Source: Prionace glauca
Taxonomy: Eukaryota > Chordata > Chondrichthyes > Carcharhiniformes > Carcharhinidae
Reading direction: 5' to 3'
DNA length: 64,000 nt
Assembly: GCA_037974335.1 (NCBI GenBank)
Contig: CM075734.1
Coordinates: 28,897,695-28,961,694, forward strand
The notes below the pieces were generated by a model. It saw only the letters and a list, made by a program, of their open reading frames with translations, was not told where the DNA came from and ran no database searches. Positions within the stretch are counted from its first letter, which is position 1. Every line of letters begins with the position of its first letter. Shown here in pieces: positions 42,195 to 54,740 of the stretch. Both the position numbers and the translations under genes were made by a program.

Positions 42195-42887
42195 TGATTC
42201 AGGTGCAGCAGGTGGTCAGGAAGGCGAATGGGATGCTGGCCTTCATAGCGAAGGGGATTGAATATAAAAGTAGGGAGGTCTTGCTGCAGCTGTATAGGGC
42301 ATTGGTGAGGCCGCAGCTGGAGTACTGTGTGCAGTTTTGGGCGCCGCACCTGCGCAAGGATGTTTTGGCCCTGGAGGGAGTGCAGAGGAGGTTTACTCGG
42401 CTGATACCGGAGTTGAGGGGATTGAGCAATGAGGAGGGGCTGAATAAACTAGGCTTGTACTCGTTAGAGTTTAGAAGAATGAGGGGAGATCTCATTGAGA
42501 CGTATAAGATGATGAATGGGATGGATAGGATAGAGGTGGAGAGACTGTTCCCGCTCAAAAAAGACAGTAGGACTAGGGGGCACAGCCTCAAGATAAAGGG
42601 GGGGCGGTTTAGAACAGAGTTGAGGAGGAACTTCTTCACTCAAAGGGTGGTGAATCTCTGGAATTCTCTGCCCGTTGAAGTGGTGGAGGCTGCCTCGCTA
42701 AATATTTTTAAGAAACGGGTTGATGGGTTTTTGATAAGAGAAGGGATTAAGGGTTATGGGGAGAGGGCGGGAAGGTGGAGCTGAGTCACGACAGATCAGC
42801 CATGATCTTATTGAATGGCGGGGCAGGCTCGAAGGGCCAGATGGCCTACTCCTGCTCCTATTTCTTATGTTCTTATGTTCTTATGAA
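42195..42887 (+). mobile_element. CR1-like LINE, 3' end
   Basis: Encodes the RT C-terminus (LVRPQLEYCVQFWAPHLRKD, RRFTRLIPELRGL, LWNSLPVEVVEAASLNIFKK) in one open frame of about 195 codons, then a 3' UTR ending in TTCTTATGTTCTTATGTTC. It is close to 11640-12268 and 15945-16997. Truncated at the 5' side. Confidence 0.88.
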
Positions 42888-43175
42888 GGCAGCATTTGAC
42901 CAAATGTGACATCAAGGAGCCGCAGCAGAAGTGGAGTCAATGGGAATCAGGGAAAAACTCTTCATTGGTGGGAGTCATACCAAGGACAAAGAAATCTTGT
43001 TGGAGGTAAATCATCTCAGTTCCAGGACATCACTGCAGGAGTTCAGAGTACTATCTTAGGCCCAACCACTTCAGCTGCTTCATCAATGACCTTCCTTCCA
43101 TTATAAGGCCAGAAGGGAAGATGTCAACTGATGATTGTGCAATGTTCAGCATCATTTATGACTCCCCAAATAGAA

Positions 43176-44321
43176 ACATAGAACATTCCAGCACAGTACA
43201 GGCCCTTCAGCCCTCAATGTTGTGCCGAGTTATGTCCAATCCCAAGATCAAGCTATCCCCTCCCTATAATTCTGGAGTGCTCCATGTGCCTATTCAATAA
43301 CCGCTTGAAAGTTCCTAAAGTGTCCGACTCCACTATCACAGCAGGCAACTATTCCACACCCCAACACTCTCTGAGTAAAGAATCTACCTTGGACACCCCT
43401 CCTATATCTCACACCATGAACATTATAGTTATGCCCCCTAGTGACAGCTACATCCACCCAAGGAAATAGTCTCTGCACATCCACTCTATCAATCCCTTTC
43501 ATCATCTTACAAACCTCTATTAAGTTGCCTCTCATCCTCCTCTGCTCCAAACTGAAAAGCCCCAGCTCCCTCAACCTTTCCTCATAAGACCTACCCTCCA
43601 AACCGGACAGCATCCTGGTAAATCTCCTCTGCAATCTCTCCAATGCTTCCACATCCTTCTTATAATGAGGTGACCAGAACTGAACATAATATTCCAAATG
43701 TGGTCTCACCACATACCGGTATAGTTGCAGCATAATCCCACGCAAACCCCCTGTTAATAAACAGTAACACACTATAAGCCTTCTTCACGGCTTTATCCAC
43801 TTGAGTGGCAACCTTCAGAGATCTGTGGATATGAACCCCAAGATCTCTCTGTTCCTCCATATTCCTTAGAACTGTTGACCCTGTAACCTGCATTCAAGTT
43901 TGTCCTACCAAAATGAATCACTTCGCACTTATCAGAGTTAAACTCCATCTGCCACTTTTCGGCCCAGCTCTGCATCCTATCAATGTTTCTTTGCAGCCTG
44001 CAAGAGCCCTCCACCTCATCCACTACTCCACCAATCTTGGTGTCATCAGCAAATTTACTAACCCACCCTTTGGCCCCTTCTTCCAAGTCATTGATAAAAA
44101 TCACAAAAAGCAGATGACCCAGCACTGACTCCTGTGGTACACCGCTGGTAACTGGCCTCCAGTCTGAAAATTTTCCCTCCACCACCACCCTCTGTCTTCT
44201 ATGATACAGCCAGTTACTTATCCAATTGGCTAAATTTCCTTCTATCCCACACCTCCTTATCGTCTTCATGAGCCTACCACAGGGAACCTTATCAACGCCT
44301 TACTAAAATCCATGTATACAA
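43176..44321 (-). mobile_element. CR1-like LINE, antisense, inserted in another LINE
   Basis: The minus strand encodes RT with SGVPQ, VIFINDLEEG, the catalytic FADD (SKFADDTKIGG) and the C-terminal VVRPHLEYYVQFWSPHYKKD. It is flanked by AAATA on each side of the host LINE (about 43168-43172 and 44319-44324). It is a different subfamily from the plus-strand CR1 copies. The frame is interrupted and the 5' side truncated. Confidence 0.8.
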
Positions 44322-44852
44322 AATACTGAAGTAGTACTGAAATGCAGCAAGACCTGGACAACAACCAGACATCGGTTGGCAAGTAACAAATAACATTCAT
44401 AGCACACAAATGTCAGGCAATAGCAATATCCAACAAGAGAGAATCTACCTCACCCTTTTGGTAAATAACTCATGATGGAATATTCTCCCATTGCCTGGAT
44501 GAGTCAACTCCAACAACTGAAGAAGTTCAACACCATCCGGGACAAAGCAGTTCACTTGATTTGCACCCCATCCACACTCACTCCCTCCACTGACAAACAG
44601 TGGCAGCAGTGTGTACCATCTACAAGATACATTGCAGAAAGTCACCAAGGCACCTTAAATAACACCTTCCAAATCCACAACCACTAACATCTAGAAGGAC
44701 AAAGGCAGCTGACACAGGGGAATATCACCGCCTGGAGGTTCCCTGCCAAATCACTCACCATCCTGGCTTGGAAATATATTGCCATTCCTTTACTGTCGCT
44801 GGGTCAAAATCCGTGAACTCCCTCCCTAACAAGGCTGCGGGTGTACCTACGG

Positions 44853-47488
44853 GACAGATTTTACCACTTTCATTCTAAATGTCAATTCTGGGCCTAGTAC
44901 AGATCTGACTTAGAAATCCGCTTTCAGGCACCCCTATACGCTCTCAGCCATCTCCAGTCCGATTAGCACTGGACATGGTGGAGCTTAGCGTTGCCGGAAT
45001 GATCAGAGCTCTGAACTGCGCATGCGCAGTTGGAAAAAAATTGGAAAAAGCACACCGGTGTCAGATCGCTCCTGAGCCGCAGATAGCGGAGAAAGCAACC
45101 GGGGAGCGAAAAGCAGGAGCGAGGGTGTATCCCGGGGGGAGAAGGGGGGAGGAGGGAGGCGGGTAAGATGTATCTCAGGGATGGGTGCAGCTGGATCTCT
45201 GGTGGGGGCGCAGATGGATTTCTGGGGGGGGGGGGGCGCAGATGGATCTCTCGTGGGGGGGTGGGGGGAGGTCTGCTTCCACTCTGCAGGCAGAGTGGAT
45301 AAGGGGGGCAGTGATGTGTGTGTGTATCTCTCGTATCCACACCCCTACTACCCACGCACATCACTGCCCCCCTTATCCACCCCACACTACCCAGATCGCA
45401 ACCCCTGCCCCCACCCACCCCCCCCCACCGATTGCCCACAGAGTGGCAGTGGACCTCCCCAGCCCCCCCACCAGAGATCCAGCTGCACCCCCCACCAGAG
45501 ATCCATCTGCCCCCCCCACCAGAGATCCATCTGACCAGCCTCCTTCACCCCCCTCCCAAGACAACGATCTGGCCTCATTCCCCCCCCATGACAACAAACT
45601 GGCCTTATTCCCACCGCCCCCCCCCGCATTGCATAGTCTGACCTCACTCTCCCTCCCCTCCAGATGAACATCTGACCCGCCTCCTCCCTCCCCCACCACC
45701 AACGATCAGCCCTCCCCCCCACCACCAGACAACGATCAGCCCTCCCCCCCTCCACCAGTCAACGATCAGCCCTCCCCCCCCACCACCAACGATCAGCCCT
45801 CCCCCCCACCACCAGTCAACGATCAGCCCTCCCCCCACCACCAGTCAACGATCAGCCCTCCCCCCCACCACCAACGATCAGCCTCCCCCCCACCACCAAC
45901 GATCAGCCCTCCCCCCCACCACCAGTCAACGATCAGCCCTCCCCCCCACCACCAACGATCAGCCCTCCCCCCCCCCACCAACGATCAGCCCTCCCCCCCC
46001 CACCACCAGTCAACGATCAGCCCTCCCCCCCACCACCAACAATCAGCCCTCCCCCCCCACCACCAACGATCAGCCCTCCCCCCCCACCACCAGTCAACGA
46101 TCAGCCCTCCCCCCCACCACCAACGATCAGCCCTCCCCCCCACCACCAGTCAACGATCAGCCCTCCCCCCCACCACCAACGATCAGCCCTCCCCCCCACC
46201 ACCAACGATCAGCCCTCCCCCCCCCACCAACGATCAGCCCTCCCCCCCCACCACCAGTCAACGATCAGCCCTCCCCCCCACCACCAACGATCAGCTCTCC
46301 CCCCCACCACCAGTCAACGGTCAGCCCTCCCCCCCACCACCAACGATCAGCCCTCCCCCCCACCACCAGTCAACGATCAGCCCTCCCCCCCACCACCAGA
46401 CAATGATCAGCTCTCCCCCCCACCACCAGTCAACGATCAGCCCTCCCCCCCACTACCAACGATCAGCCCTCCCCCCCACCACCAGACAACGATCAGCCCT
46501 CCCCCCACCACCAACGATCAGCCCTCCCCCCCACCACCAGTCAACGATCAGCCCTCCCCCCCACCACCAACGATCAGCCCTCCCCCCCACCACCAGACAA
46601 CGATCAGCTCTCCCCCCCACCACCAGACAACGATCAGCTCTCCCCCCCACCACCAGTCAACGATCAGCCCTCCCCCCCACTACCAACGATCAGCCCTCCC
46701 CCCCACCACCAGACAACGATCAGCTCTCCCCCCCACCACCAGACAACGATCAGCTCTCCCCCCCACCACCAGTCAACGATCAGCCCTTCCCCCCACCACC
46801 AGACAACGATCAGCTCTCCCCCCCACCACCAGTCAACGATCAGCCCTCCCCCCCACTACCAACGATCAGCCCTCCCCCCCACCACCAGTCAACGATCAGC
46901 TCTCCCCCCCACCACCAGTCAATGATCAGCCCTCCCCCCCACCACCAGTCAACGATCAGCCCTCCCCCCCACCACCAGACAACGATCAGCTCTCCCCCCC
47001 TCCACCAACGATCAGCCCTCCCCCCCCTCCACCAGACAACGATCAGCTCTCCCCCCCACCACCAGACAACGATCAGCTCTCCCCCCCACCACCAACGATC
47101 AGCCCTCCCCCCCACCACCAGACGATCAGCAGTCCACCACCAACCAGCTCCACTCCCACCCCCACCCCCACAAGTGATCTGAGTCAATGAGCCGTTGGAT
47201 CATTGAACGTGGTCTTCAGAGGCTGGAGCACCCAACTCAGACTTTTACTCAGCAGGTCTCTAAAAGCGCGGTTCCGGATTAGTAAGCACGGTGGTAAAGG
47301 GGAAAATGCTGATAGAGTTGGGCGGGCAGTTCATTAATTCAATTTAAATGATTTGGGCGCCGAACGGATCCCCGCCATTCATGGGTCTCGGTAAAGTGGC
47401 AATCTGCATGGACTTGGGGGCAGATTGTGATAAAGGCCTCATGCCTGACTTTACCAAAATTTTGCGCCCAAAAACAGGTTGGTAAAAT
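44853..47488 (-). mobile_element. Non-autonomous TIR element, family A, with large C-rich array
   Basis: Left end GGGACAGATTTTACCAC and right end GGTAAAATCGGGCCC are inverted. It has the same interior landmarks as 12293-13262 in reverse (GGAGCACCCAACTCAG, TTCATTAATTCAATTTAAAT). No transposase. It sits inside a LINE 3' end. Unlike the first copy, it has expanded to about 2.6 kb through the array at 45690-47140. Confidence 0.75.
45690..47140 (+). repeat. C-rich minisatellite (units about 26-33 bp)
   Basis: Units are built from CAACGATCAGCCCTCCCCCC and CACCACCAGT or CACCACCA. The array mixes 'AGTCAACGATCAG', 'AGACAACGATCAG' and 'CCAACGATCAG' variants in about 1.45 kb. The minus strand has a G run in every unit. 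The 259-codon proline-rich frame here is a repeat artefact. Confidence 0.95.
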
Positions 47489-47599
47489 CGGGCCCAACAT
47501 CTTGGACTGCAGTTCTTCAAGAAGGCAGCTTCTCAAGGGCTGGGCAATAAATACTGGCCTAGCTAGTGAAGCACACATCCCAGGAATAAATTTAAAAAA

Positions 47600-48320
47600 T
47601 TCTGTTGGGAATTTTCAAATAATAGGTCATTAAGTCAGAGAGCTAGTAATGGCATCAGAAAATAATAACTGCATAAAATCGATCACCATGCTTTTGGCTA
47701 TCCGGCCCTATTCTCTGAAATTCCCTCAAAAATGTTCTGCACCTTTAGGATGGTCCATAGCATTTACTTCTCTGACCAAAATTTTGATTAACTTATTGAG
47801 CAGCCTATCTTGTTCTTTATATTTCTGTGAAACCCCTTGCAAATGTGGTTTTAATTTGAAGGCAAAATATAAACACATGTTGTGGTTTCTGCTATTTCCT
47901 TCTCAAACTCTCTTTAACTGAGACACCAGCATCACAGTGTGCAATGATTAGAAAACATATTGGTAGTCCATTACCTGAATTTATTTGTCCTTTCTTCATG
48001 TACCTTATCTGGCACCAGAAAGGATAAAGAAGCCCACTCAAATTATAAACTAAAATCACTCGTCCTTGATTGTGCTGTCGTCAGAGTATCAGCCATTCAT
48101 TTCAGGAGAGAGCACCTAGTTAAACATTGAACACTGAGTGAGCATCATTCAGTCCCTATTTGAATGACAGAACAAGTTTATGGCTAATCTATACCTCAGT
48201 GCCGTTTATCATTTTGGACTACAAAGCTACGAACCACCTGCTGGAAAATGGGATTAGGATGGATAGGTGCATGATAGCTGGTGCAGATGTGATAGACTGA
48301 AGGGCCCCTTTTAGTACTAT
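47600..48320. other. No recognised gene or element
   Basis: AT-rich sequence with only short frames. 48160-48310 may be part of a decayed CR1 tail. Confidence 0.4.
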
Positions 48321-49040
48321 TAAACTTGAGGGGGATCTTACCAAAAAAATTCTAAGTTCTGAACGAGCATGAAAATAGGTGAGAATTGCACCAATCTTTT
48401 GGGTGAGCTCCCAGTTGCAATCATATGGCAGTCAGATTTTAAAAAAGTGCTGGGATGTGATTCTCACCTGTAGGGGAGTGGGCAGAGCCTATTCTCGCTG
48501 CTGAGCTCTCGGTACGCCATAGTGCAGGTACCCTGATCTCCCAGTGCACTAGTACACTAGTACTCCTGCCAGTAACCTCCTCCCCCACCCGATTGCCACT
48601 CCAGGTATCACTAACCCCACCTTCTGGGTCATCGCCCTGGCCAATTTTCCCCTACACCCCACCCCCACCACCAAACCCCCCCACCCCATCATGATCGCCA
48701 TTCCAGACATCACTGACACCCAAACCAATTATCACTGCAGACCTCACTGATTTCCATCCCCACCTCAATCATCGGTCTGGAGAATTCCACCCCCCCCCCC
48801 CGGCCCACCCCGCCAAATCACCACCCTGGATGTCACTGATCCCCACTCCCTCGATTACCATCCTGGCAAAACCCTGCCCCCAATCACCTGGGGCCTCCAT
48901 TCCTACCAGTCTAGTCCTCATTGCTGGGGACCACACGCGGTTCTTCCTGGTGAGGACCTCGATTGATGAGCGGTAAGGACAAGTGAGCTCGGGCGATAGG
49001 GTCTGAGACTCACTAATTATATTTGAAGGAACCAATGAGT
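48320..49040 (+). mobile_element. Inverted-repeat element, family B
   Basis: GGGGATCTTACCAAAAAAAT and TCTAAGTTCTGAACGAGC at the left, a C-rich interior with a C run near 48791. The right end is less clear. Confidence 0.5.
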
Positions 49041-49059
49041 AGTGAAATAGGCCTTGACT

Positions 49060-49360
49060 CAATTATAGATCATAGCTAATCTGTACCTCAATGCCATTTA
49101 TTAATTTAGTTCCATATCCCTTCATATCGCTAGAGAACAAATATCTATCACTGTATCAGTGTTAAAAATTTCAACCAGTTCATCCTTTCAAGAGAAAGAT
49201 TTCTGAATATTATCCAGATTTTGTGCCAATAAAGAATTTCACTCCCAAATGTCTGAGTTCTAATTTTAAGATTATGTCCTCTTGTTCCAGATTCTCCATC
49301 ATAAGAGGTTGTCCACCTGTAACTATCTTACTGAATGCCTTTAGCACTTTAGACACCTTG
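49060..49360 (-). repeat. CR1-like LINE fragment, antisense
   Basis: CTCTTGTTCCAGATTCTCC, ACTGAATGCCTTTAGCACTT. It is cut at 49360 by the next element. Confidence 0.5.
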
Positions 49361-49363
49361 GGG

Positions 49364-49889
49364 GTGTTTCTACCAGCCCGCTGCACTGCTAGAGCAGCAC
49401 AGCAGGCCAGGAAGCCATTTTGCAGACTCCTTGCTGGACACCATGGCCTCCATGCATCTCCAGGCTCCAGCATGGAGCTGATTTAAATATTTAAATGTGG
49501 ATTTCCACTCCATTAGCAGGCCTGGACTGACATTTCTGGCCCCCCTCCCCTTCCCAGCCAGCAGTGGTTCACTTCAGGGGGGTTTAGAACACCTCTGGAC
49601 TAACAGGGTACTGGCAACCCATCCTACTGGAGTGAAAGGGGTGACATGGAGCTTCCCCAGGAGGTTGGGGATGGGGGTAAGGCCCCCGGCACTGCCCAAG
49701 AACAAAGTGGCACTGCCCAAGAACAAAGTGGCAATGTCCAGGGCACATCTTGGCACTGCCCACCAGGCCTCGGGCAGTGCCAAAGGGGCAGAGCTTATGT
49801 GGGGAGAGATTGGTGGGGTGGGAGGTCCTGCTGCCACTCTGCATTGGGATCAGCAGCAGAAGGAGGGAAGGCCCTAATCAGGGCGAATT

Positions 49890-49920
<31 letters not shown>

Positions 49921-50335
49921 GGGGGGGGGAGGTGCGGATGTGGTGGTGGTGGGTCGGGGAAATCACGGCTGGCGGGGAGGAAGGGGGGAACATTGGGAGA
50001 GGTGTGGGTGGCCTGCAATGCTGAGGTCTTAGGGTTGGCCTACAATCTGGAGGCTGGCAGACAGGGGCTACTGCACATGCGCTGATCTCGGCACTGACAG
50101 ATCAGCACATTCGCAATGGCCCGCTCAGTGCTATGCTGCCGGCCTCTGCAGTGGGAATAGGCCCTGCCCCCGGATTTTAAACATGAATCAAGCTAGGGCA
50201 CTCTGCAGTGCTCAGAGTATGGGGGATTCATTTGAAAATCCGCTTAAAAAAAAGCAGAGGGAGTTACTCCCGCTTTTATATGAATTCGGCACTTTCGAAT
50301 TTTTTTGGGAGAAATCCTGGCCCTTGGTTAAATCA
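49364..50335 (-). mobile_element. Inverted-repeat element, family B (reverse)
   Basis: Right end TTTTTTTGGGAGAAATCCTG, with CACTCTGCAGTGCTCAGAGT and GCACATGCGCTGATCTCGGC as in 10990-11600. Carries a G run of about 28 near 49903-49930 after a (TG)n stretch. No coding. Confidence 0.6.
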
Positions 50336-50639
50336 CTGATCTACCTTCTAAATGCAGGAAAAATCGAAGGTTGAGTCTCCAGCCCTACCCTCTGGGAGGA
50401 TTTTCTGGTCCCACTGACGCTGACCCCACCCACTCCGCGACAGTTTTCCCGGTGGCGAGATGGACGAGCCACGTAAAACGTCGTAGACATTGACCTGACT
50501 GGAAGATCCTGCCAGTGGTAAATGGGCAAACCACCTCCCACTGACAGAAAACATACCACAGCCGCAGGAGGGGTGGGTTCCACCTCAAGTTTTACTGTTT
50601 ATCCTTATAATATGAAGAGGATAAACCTGAAATAAATTT

Positions 50640-50830
50640 AGTAAATCAGTACTCTTTCCCTCCAAGGTCCACCTATCTTTCCTGAGAATTGGTACCTAGA
50701 ACTGAATGTAGTCCAGATGATCTCTCTCACCAAAGCTTTGTACAACTGAAACATCACTTCTTCATTTCTGTACTCCCACCTGCTGAAGGTCAATATAGAG
50801 TGCAAATGAGCTAGAGCAAACAGAGTTGGC
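50640..50830 (-). repeat. CR1-like LINE fragment, antisense
   Basis: CACCAAAGCTTTGTACAACT and GAAACATCACTTCTTCATTT, typical of antisense CR1 reading. Confidence 0.5.
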
Positions 50831-50839
50831 CGAACAGAG

Positions 50840-52480
50840 ACGTGATCTTATTCAAGAGCTAAACAGTCTTACCTGAACGGTCTAAGTGAGGGGTGTACGT
50901 TAAAGAATAGCTGTACTTCATGCAGTCTTTATATCCTGTATGTTGGACAATCTATGACCCTATGACATAACTTAATTCCTGAGGGTGGCATTTACATCAG
51001 AGTCTACAGTGGACCCGGGGGACAGCTGAAGAGAGCAAATGAGTTAGCAGCAGCAGACGAGGAACCAGCTGAACAGAGACCTAACTCCATGTGCTTACCA
51101 GGCCCTGAAAGATCCTAAAACTTATTACTTTACAGATCTTGGGAATACAACAATATTGCTCCAATGAACATTGGTCATTTGAACGGGCCAATGGTTATAC
51201 TGAGAGACTCTTGATGGAAGATATGTTCATCAATAATACCAATGGACCATATTATCTCTTTTCTTAAACAATTCAAAATTGACCCCGTTGCACTTGTTCC
51301 CCCTGTAGCCCAGGGTCTGAGGTAGATACAATTTTATATGTACATTTTATAGTATTTCTTGCATTTCTTATTAAGTGTTGTTAATTTTCCATAAAATGAA
51401 ATATGAATCAAAAGAGATATATTTCTTTCCAAACGTTCAGTCTGTTTCATTATTAATCTGACCTATCTAAGGTATAATATGAAATGGCCGTTGGAAATAT
51501 TGAATTGCGTAATCGTTGTGGCTACTAATGTGTGCATATTATTCATCTTATCACCGTGTTTGTAGAAATTTATGTTGGTGCTATTTGCAAATGGTTTTCT
51601 AAGTGAAAATGAGTAACATATCTCTTACTAGTTTTGTGGTCTGTGTATAAAAGGTCAGGCCACTTCATATTGTGTGACTCTCAGGCTTGAACTTTTTTTC
51701 TAACTTGCATTTTACCATGATTTCAAGTGTATCTATGAATTCTCAGTACTTCCTAACATTTTCTTCACCTATGTCCATCATCTTTTGATATAGTATTTTT
51801 AACAATCTACTTTTTTCTTCTTCCCTTCATCTTATGACTCATCCAAACTGCATTTGGTGACTGATTTACACATACTGCCTTCAATGACTTTCTGACCAGA
51901 ATTTTACCACCCCGCCTGCCACCGAGAATTGGAGCAGGCAAGGAGTGAAGCATGGCAATGTCAATTGACCTCAGGTGGTTTCGGGATGATCGAGGCAGTG
52001 AAGTCCCGTCCTTTGTGTTTTAGTTGACACTGGGGTTCTTCATTCTGGTATATGGTACTTGTGTTGAAACCCGAGGCAGCAATCCCAAAAAACTATAAAA
52101 CTTCAGAACACTGCATTGGTCCAAATTAAAAACAAACATTGCTTCAAATATCCTACTTCAGCAATATGAATCTCAACTTAGAGCCTCAGGGAGCTGTGTT
52201 AAGCTCAGTTTTAGTAAACTTTTAAATATTCAGTGATGATCAAAGCTGATCAAAGTGCAGATGCTTCTAAATAGAATTTGCAAAAATGGTAGGTCTGTCA
52301 TCATGATAATCAAAGAATCAAACCATAAGATTAAACATCCGCTACCTGGCACATCAGGTCATAGATCCAACAGTTAGCTCACCATTTCATTGTTATCCAG
52401 AGTGTGATATGAATCATAACATCTACATACATCTGTTAAAGAATGAAATGAAGACAGACAAACTTCCATTGACATGAACA
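50840..52480. other. No recognised gene or element
   Basis: Mostly AT-rich. 51000-51120 loosely repeats 50800-50880 (GCAAATGAG.TAG.GCA, AACAGAGAC), possibly parts of an old LTR element. Confidence 0.35.
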
Positions 52481-53154
52481 AGAAGTGCTGAGCGGGTCTG
52501 GCAGTATCTGTAGAGAGGTTAATATTTTGACTTCACGGGATTTCTTCAGAGGAAGAAGGGTCATTCATGTAGACTGAGTGGGCGTATGAGAATGTGACGA
52601 AGCAGCTTCAAAAGAGGTCTTGTGGCTGAAGTGCATAAGTTATTCTCCCAAAGCGTGGGCAGAATGCAAGTGTTGCATATAGTTCAAGAATAAACTTTGC
52701 TGAAAGTCTTTGTTCTTGGTGGTTTAGGGAAACCTCAATTCTCTACATGGTATCAGAAGTTGTCAGTACTGGAACAAGGACTTTGCTAAAATTGACACAC
52801 TTGGCTTTAATGAAAATATTGTGGATAGTTAGGAAACGTTCCAGAAGGAGTAGCGTATTTACTATGGTGCTGTGCTCGCTGACAAGCCATAAAATGTATA
52901 TGTTTATACTCTATTAAAACTCATGAGCTCTGAGACTGTCAAAACGTTTATTTTCTAAACAGATGAAGAAATAATAGACCCTAAGATATTCCTGAAAGAG
53001 TTTGAGAATATTTGTTGCCTAGTAAAAAGCGTAATCCTTGATTAGATCTGTGTTGAATTCAATGAAGTAGAAAACAGCCACTCTAACAATGTTGACAAAG
53101 AAATATGCATTTGGAGGTCTCACTGAAAACCCAATCAGGGATTGAGTAGTTTGT

Positions 53155-53640
53155 GGATGTGACAATACTGTGCCTTTAAGAAATGTATTTAAATCATGTT
53201 CTTTACAGGGTTTTATCAAGACTGGCAGTTCTGTTTTGATGCTGTGCTGTCTGTAATCGGTACCTTCTATTGTTGCTGAAGTAGGATATTTGAAGCAATT
53301 TTTTAAAAATTTGGACCAATGCAGTATTCTTAAGTTTTATAGTTTTTTGGGATTGCTGGGTGGCATTTGATAATTGACAGGTCAGGTGATGTCTGCTTTG
53401 ACAGTTTCTTCCACAGGAAAAATCAAAGATTTTGTTTTAATTTTTGTCAGAAGCTGTTTGGAATGTAGATCGAAAGCAGTGTTTGTCTCTCTCTCCCTGG
53501 TGTTGAAAATCCTGCTGTCTGTGAATTGCAGCTAAAGTCAAGCTGTGTCTCTACCTCTCTCTAACAAGGTCTTGTTGTGCACAAATTGAAAAGGAATTCC
53601 TTACTTTAGTCTTTGCCTGTCAGAATTTCATTACATCATA
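53155..53640 (+). mobile_element. LTR fragment of a second family (fossil)
   Basis: TGTGACAATACTGTGCCTTT and AAGAAATGTATTTAAATCAT match the left end of 36017-36936. It is partial and sits inside the larger LTR fossil. Confidence 0.55.
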
Positions 53641-54740
53641 TATGGTTACCCTGCAACTGTTGAAACTTATCACCAGCCGCCGACAACTATCTTAAAGTCC
53701 CTCTTCAGTGCATCTACATGATTGCAATGCATGATGTTAAAGTTGCAATACTACAATTTTGGAGTCATCCACAAACATGGCAAGAAGCTGTACTTGTCTG
53801 ACACCCCCTCCAGAGCCTTATTGCACACCACAGATCAGGCAGATCATGAAGAAGACATAGACATTATGACAATAGAGATGCTGTCCTCTAGTTGTATTCA
53901 AGAACTCAAACAGGCCTTATACATGGACATGATATGCAGACAATTCCACAATTGAATCCTTAAGGGAGGTTCCCCATGAGCTCTGCAAATTCCTTGTCAT
54001 TAGACATCAGAAATGGACATAAGGTACAGGATGGACTGATACTGCATGGCCAGCGATTCGTCATCCTGACTGCTCTCCAGAGGTACTACACACACCAACT
54101 GCACAAAGGGCATCCCAGGTTGGGAACAGCTAGATACAGTAGAAAAGGAATCACTAAACTGGCTGTCCATGTACGCAGAAATAGAAAGGGAAATCTTCAG
54201 AAGTGCACCATGCAGTGCACTTAAACTGCATCAGTCAAAGGAACCATCGCATTCACATGATGTCCGGATCTCCCAGGTCATTCATAGCCACTGATATCTT
54301 CACATGGAGTGGTAAACAACATTTAGTCTTAGTTGATTTGTAATCTGGATTCTTTGAACTCAACTACCTGACAGACATGATAAGTAAAATGGTAATCATC
54401 AAGCTTAACAGACACTCAACATTCCACAGAGACTCATAACAGATAAAGCTTGCCAATTGATCTCTGCTGTATTTTACAACTTTGCACACACATGGGACTT
54501 TTAATATTTTGCCAGCAGCCCCCTACATCCATAGACAAATGGTTTGGTGGAATGGGCAATTTGCTCAGCCAAGCATCTTTTAGGGAAATGTGCACAGGGT
54601 GACATAGGTTAATATGTTGCGGCCCACAGTCTGCAAGATCTACCATGATAGGGCCTGCCCTCATTAACATGATGACTTTTTTTCCAGGCACGCTAGGAAT
54701 TCCTGCTATAATTCCGATTACAACTCCTACTACTAAGGTT

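Larger units (their letters stand above)
42890..47600 (+). mobile_element. LINE fragment interrupted by two nested insertions
   Basis: Host pieces: 42890-43175 (RT region), 44322-44852 and 47489-47600 (3' end, AATAAATACTGGCCTAGCTA tail). The first gap holds an antisense CR1-like LINE, the second a family A TIR element. The pieces read in order when the insertions are skipped and match the continuous copy at 24070-24440. Confidence 0.75.

Noticed and set aside
46403-47182. 259-codon proline/histidine-rich frame
   Set aside because: Produced by the C-rich tandem array inside a TIR element; frames on the opposite strand are equally long (Gly/Trp-rich).
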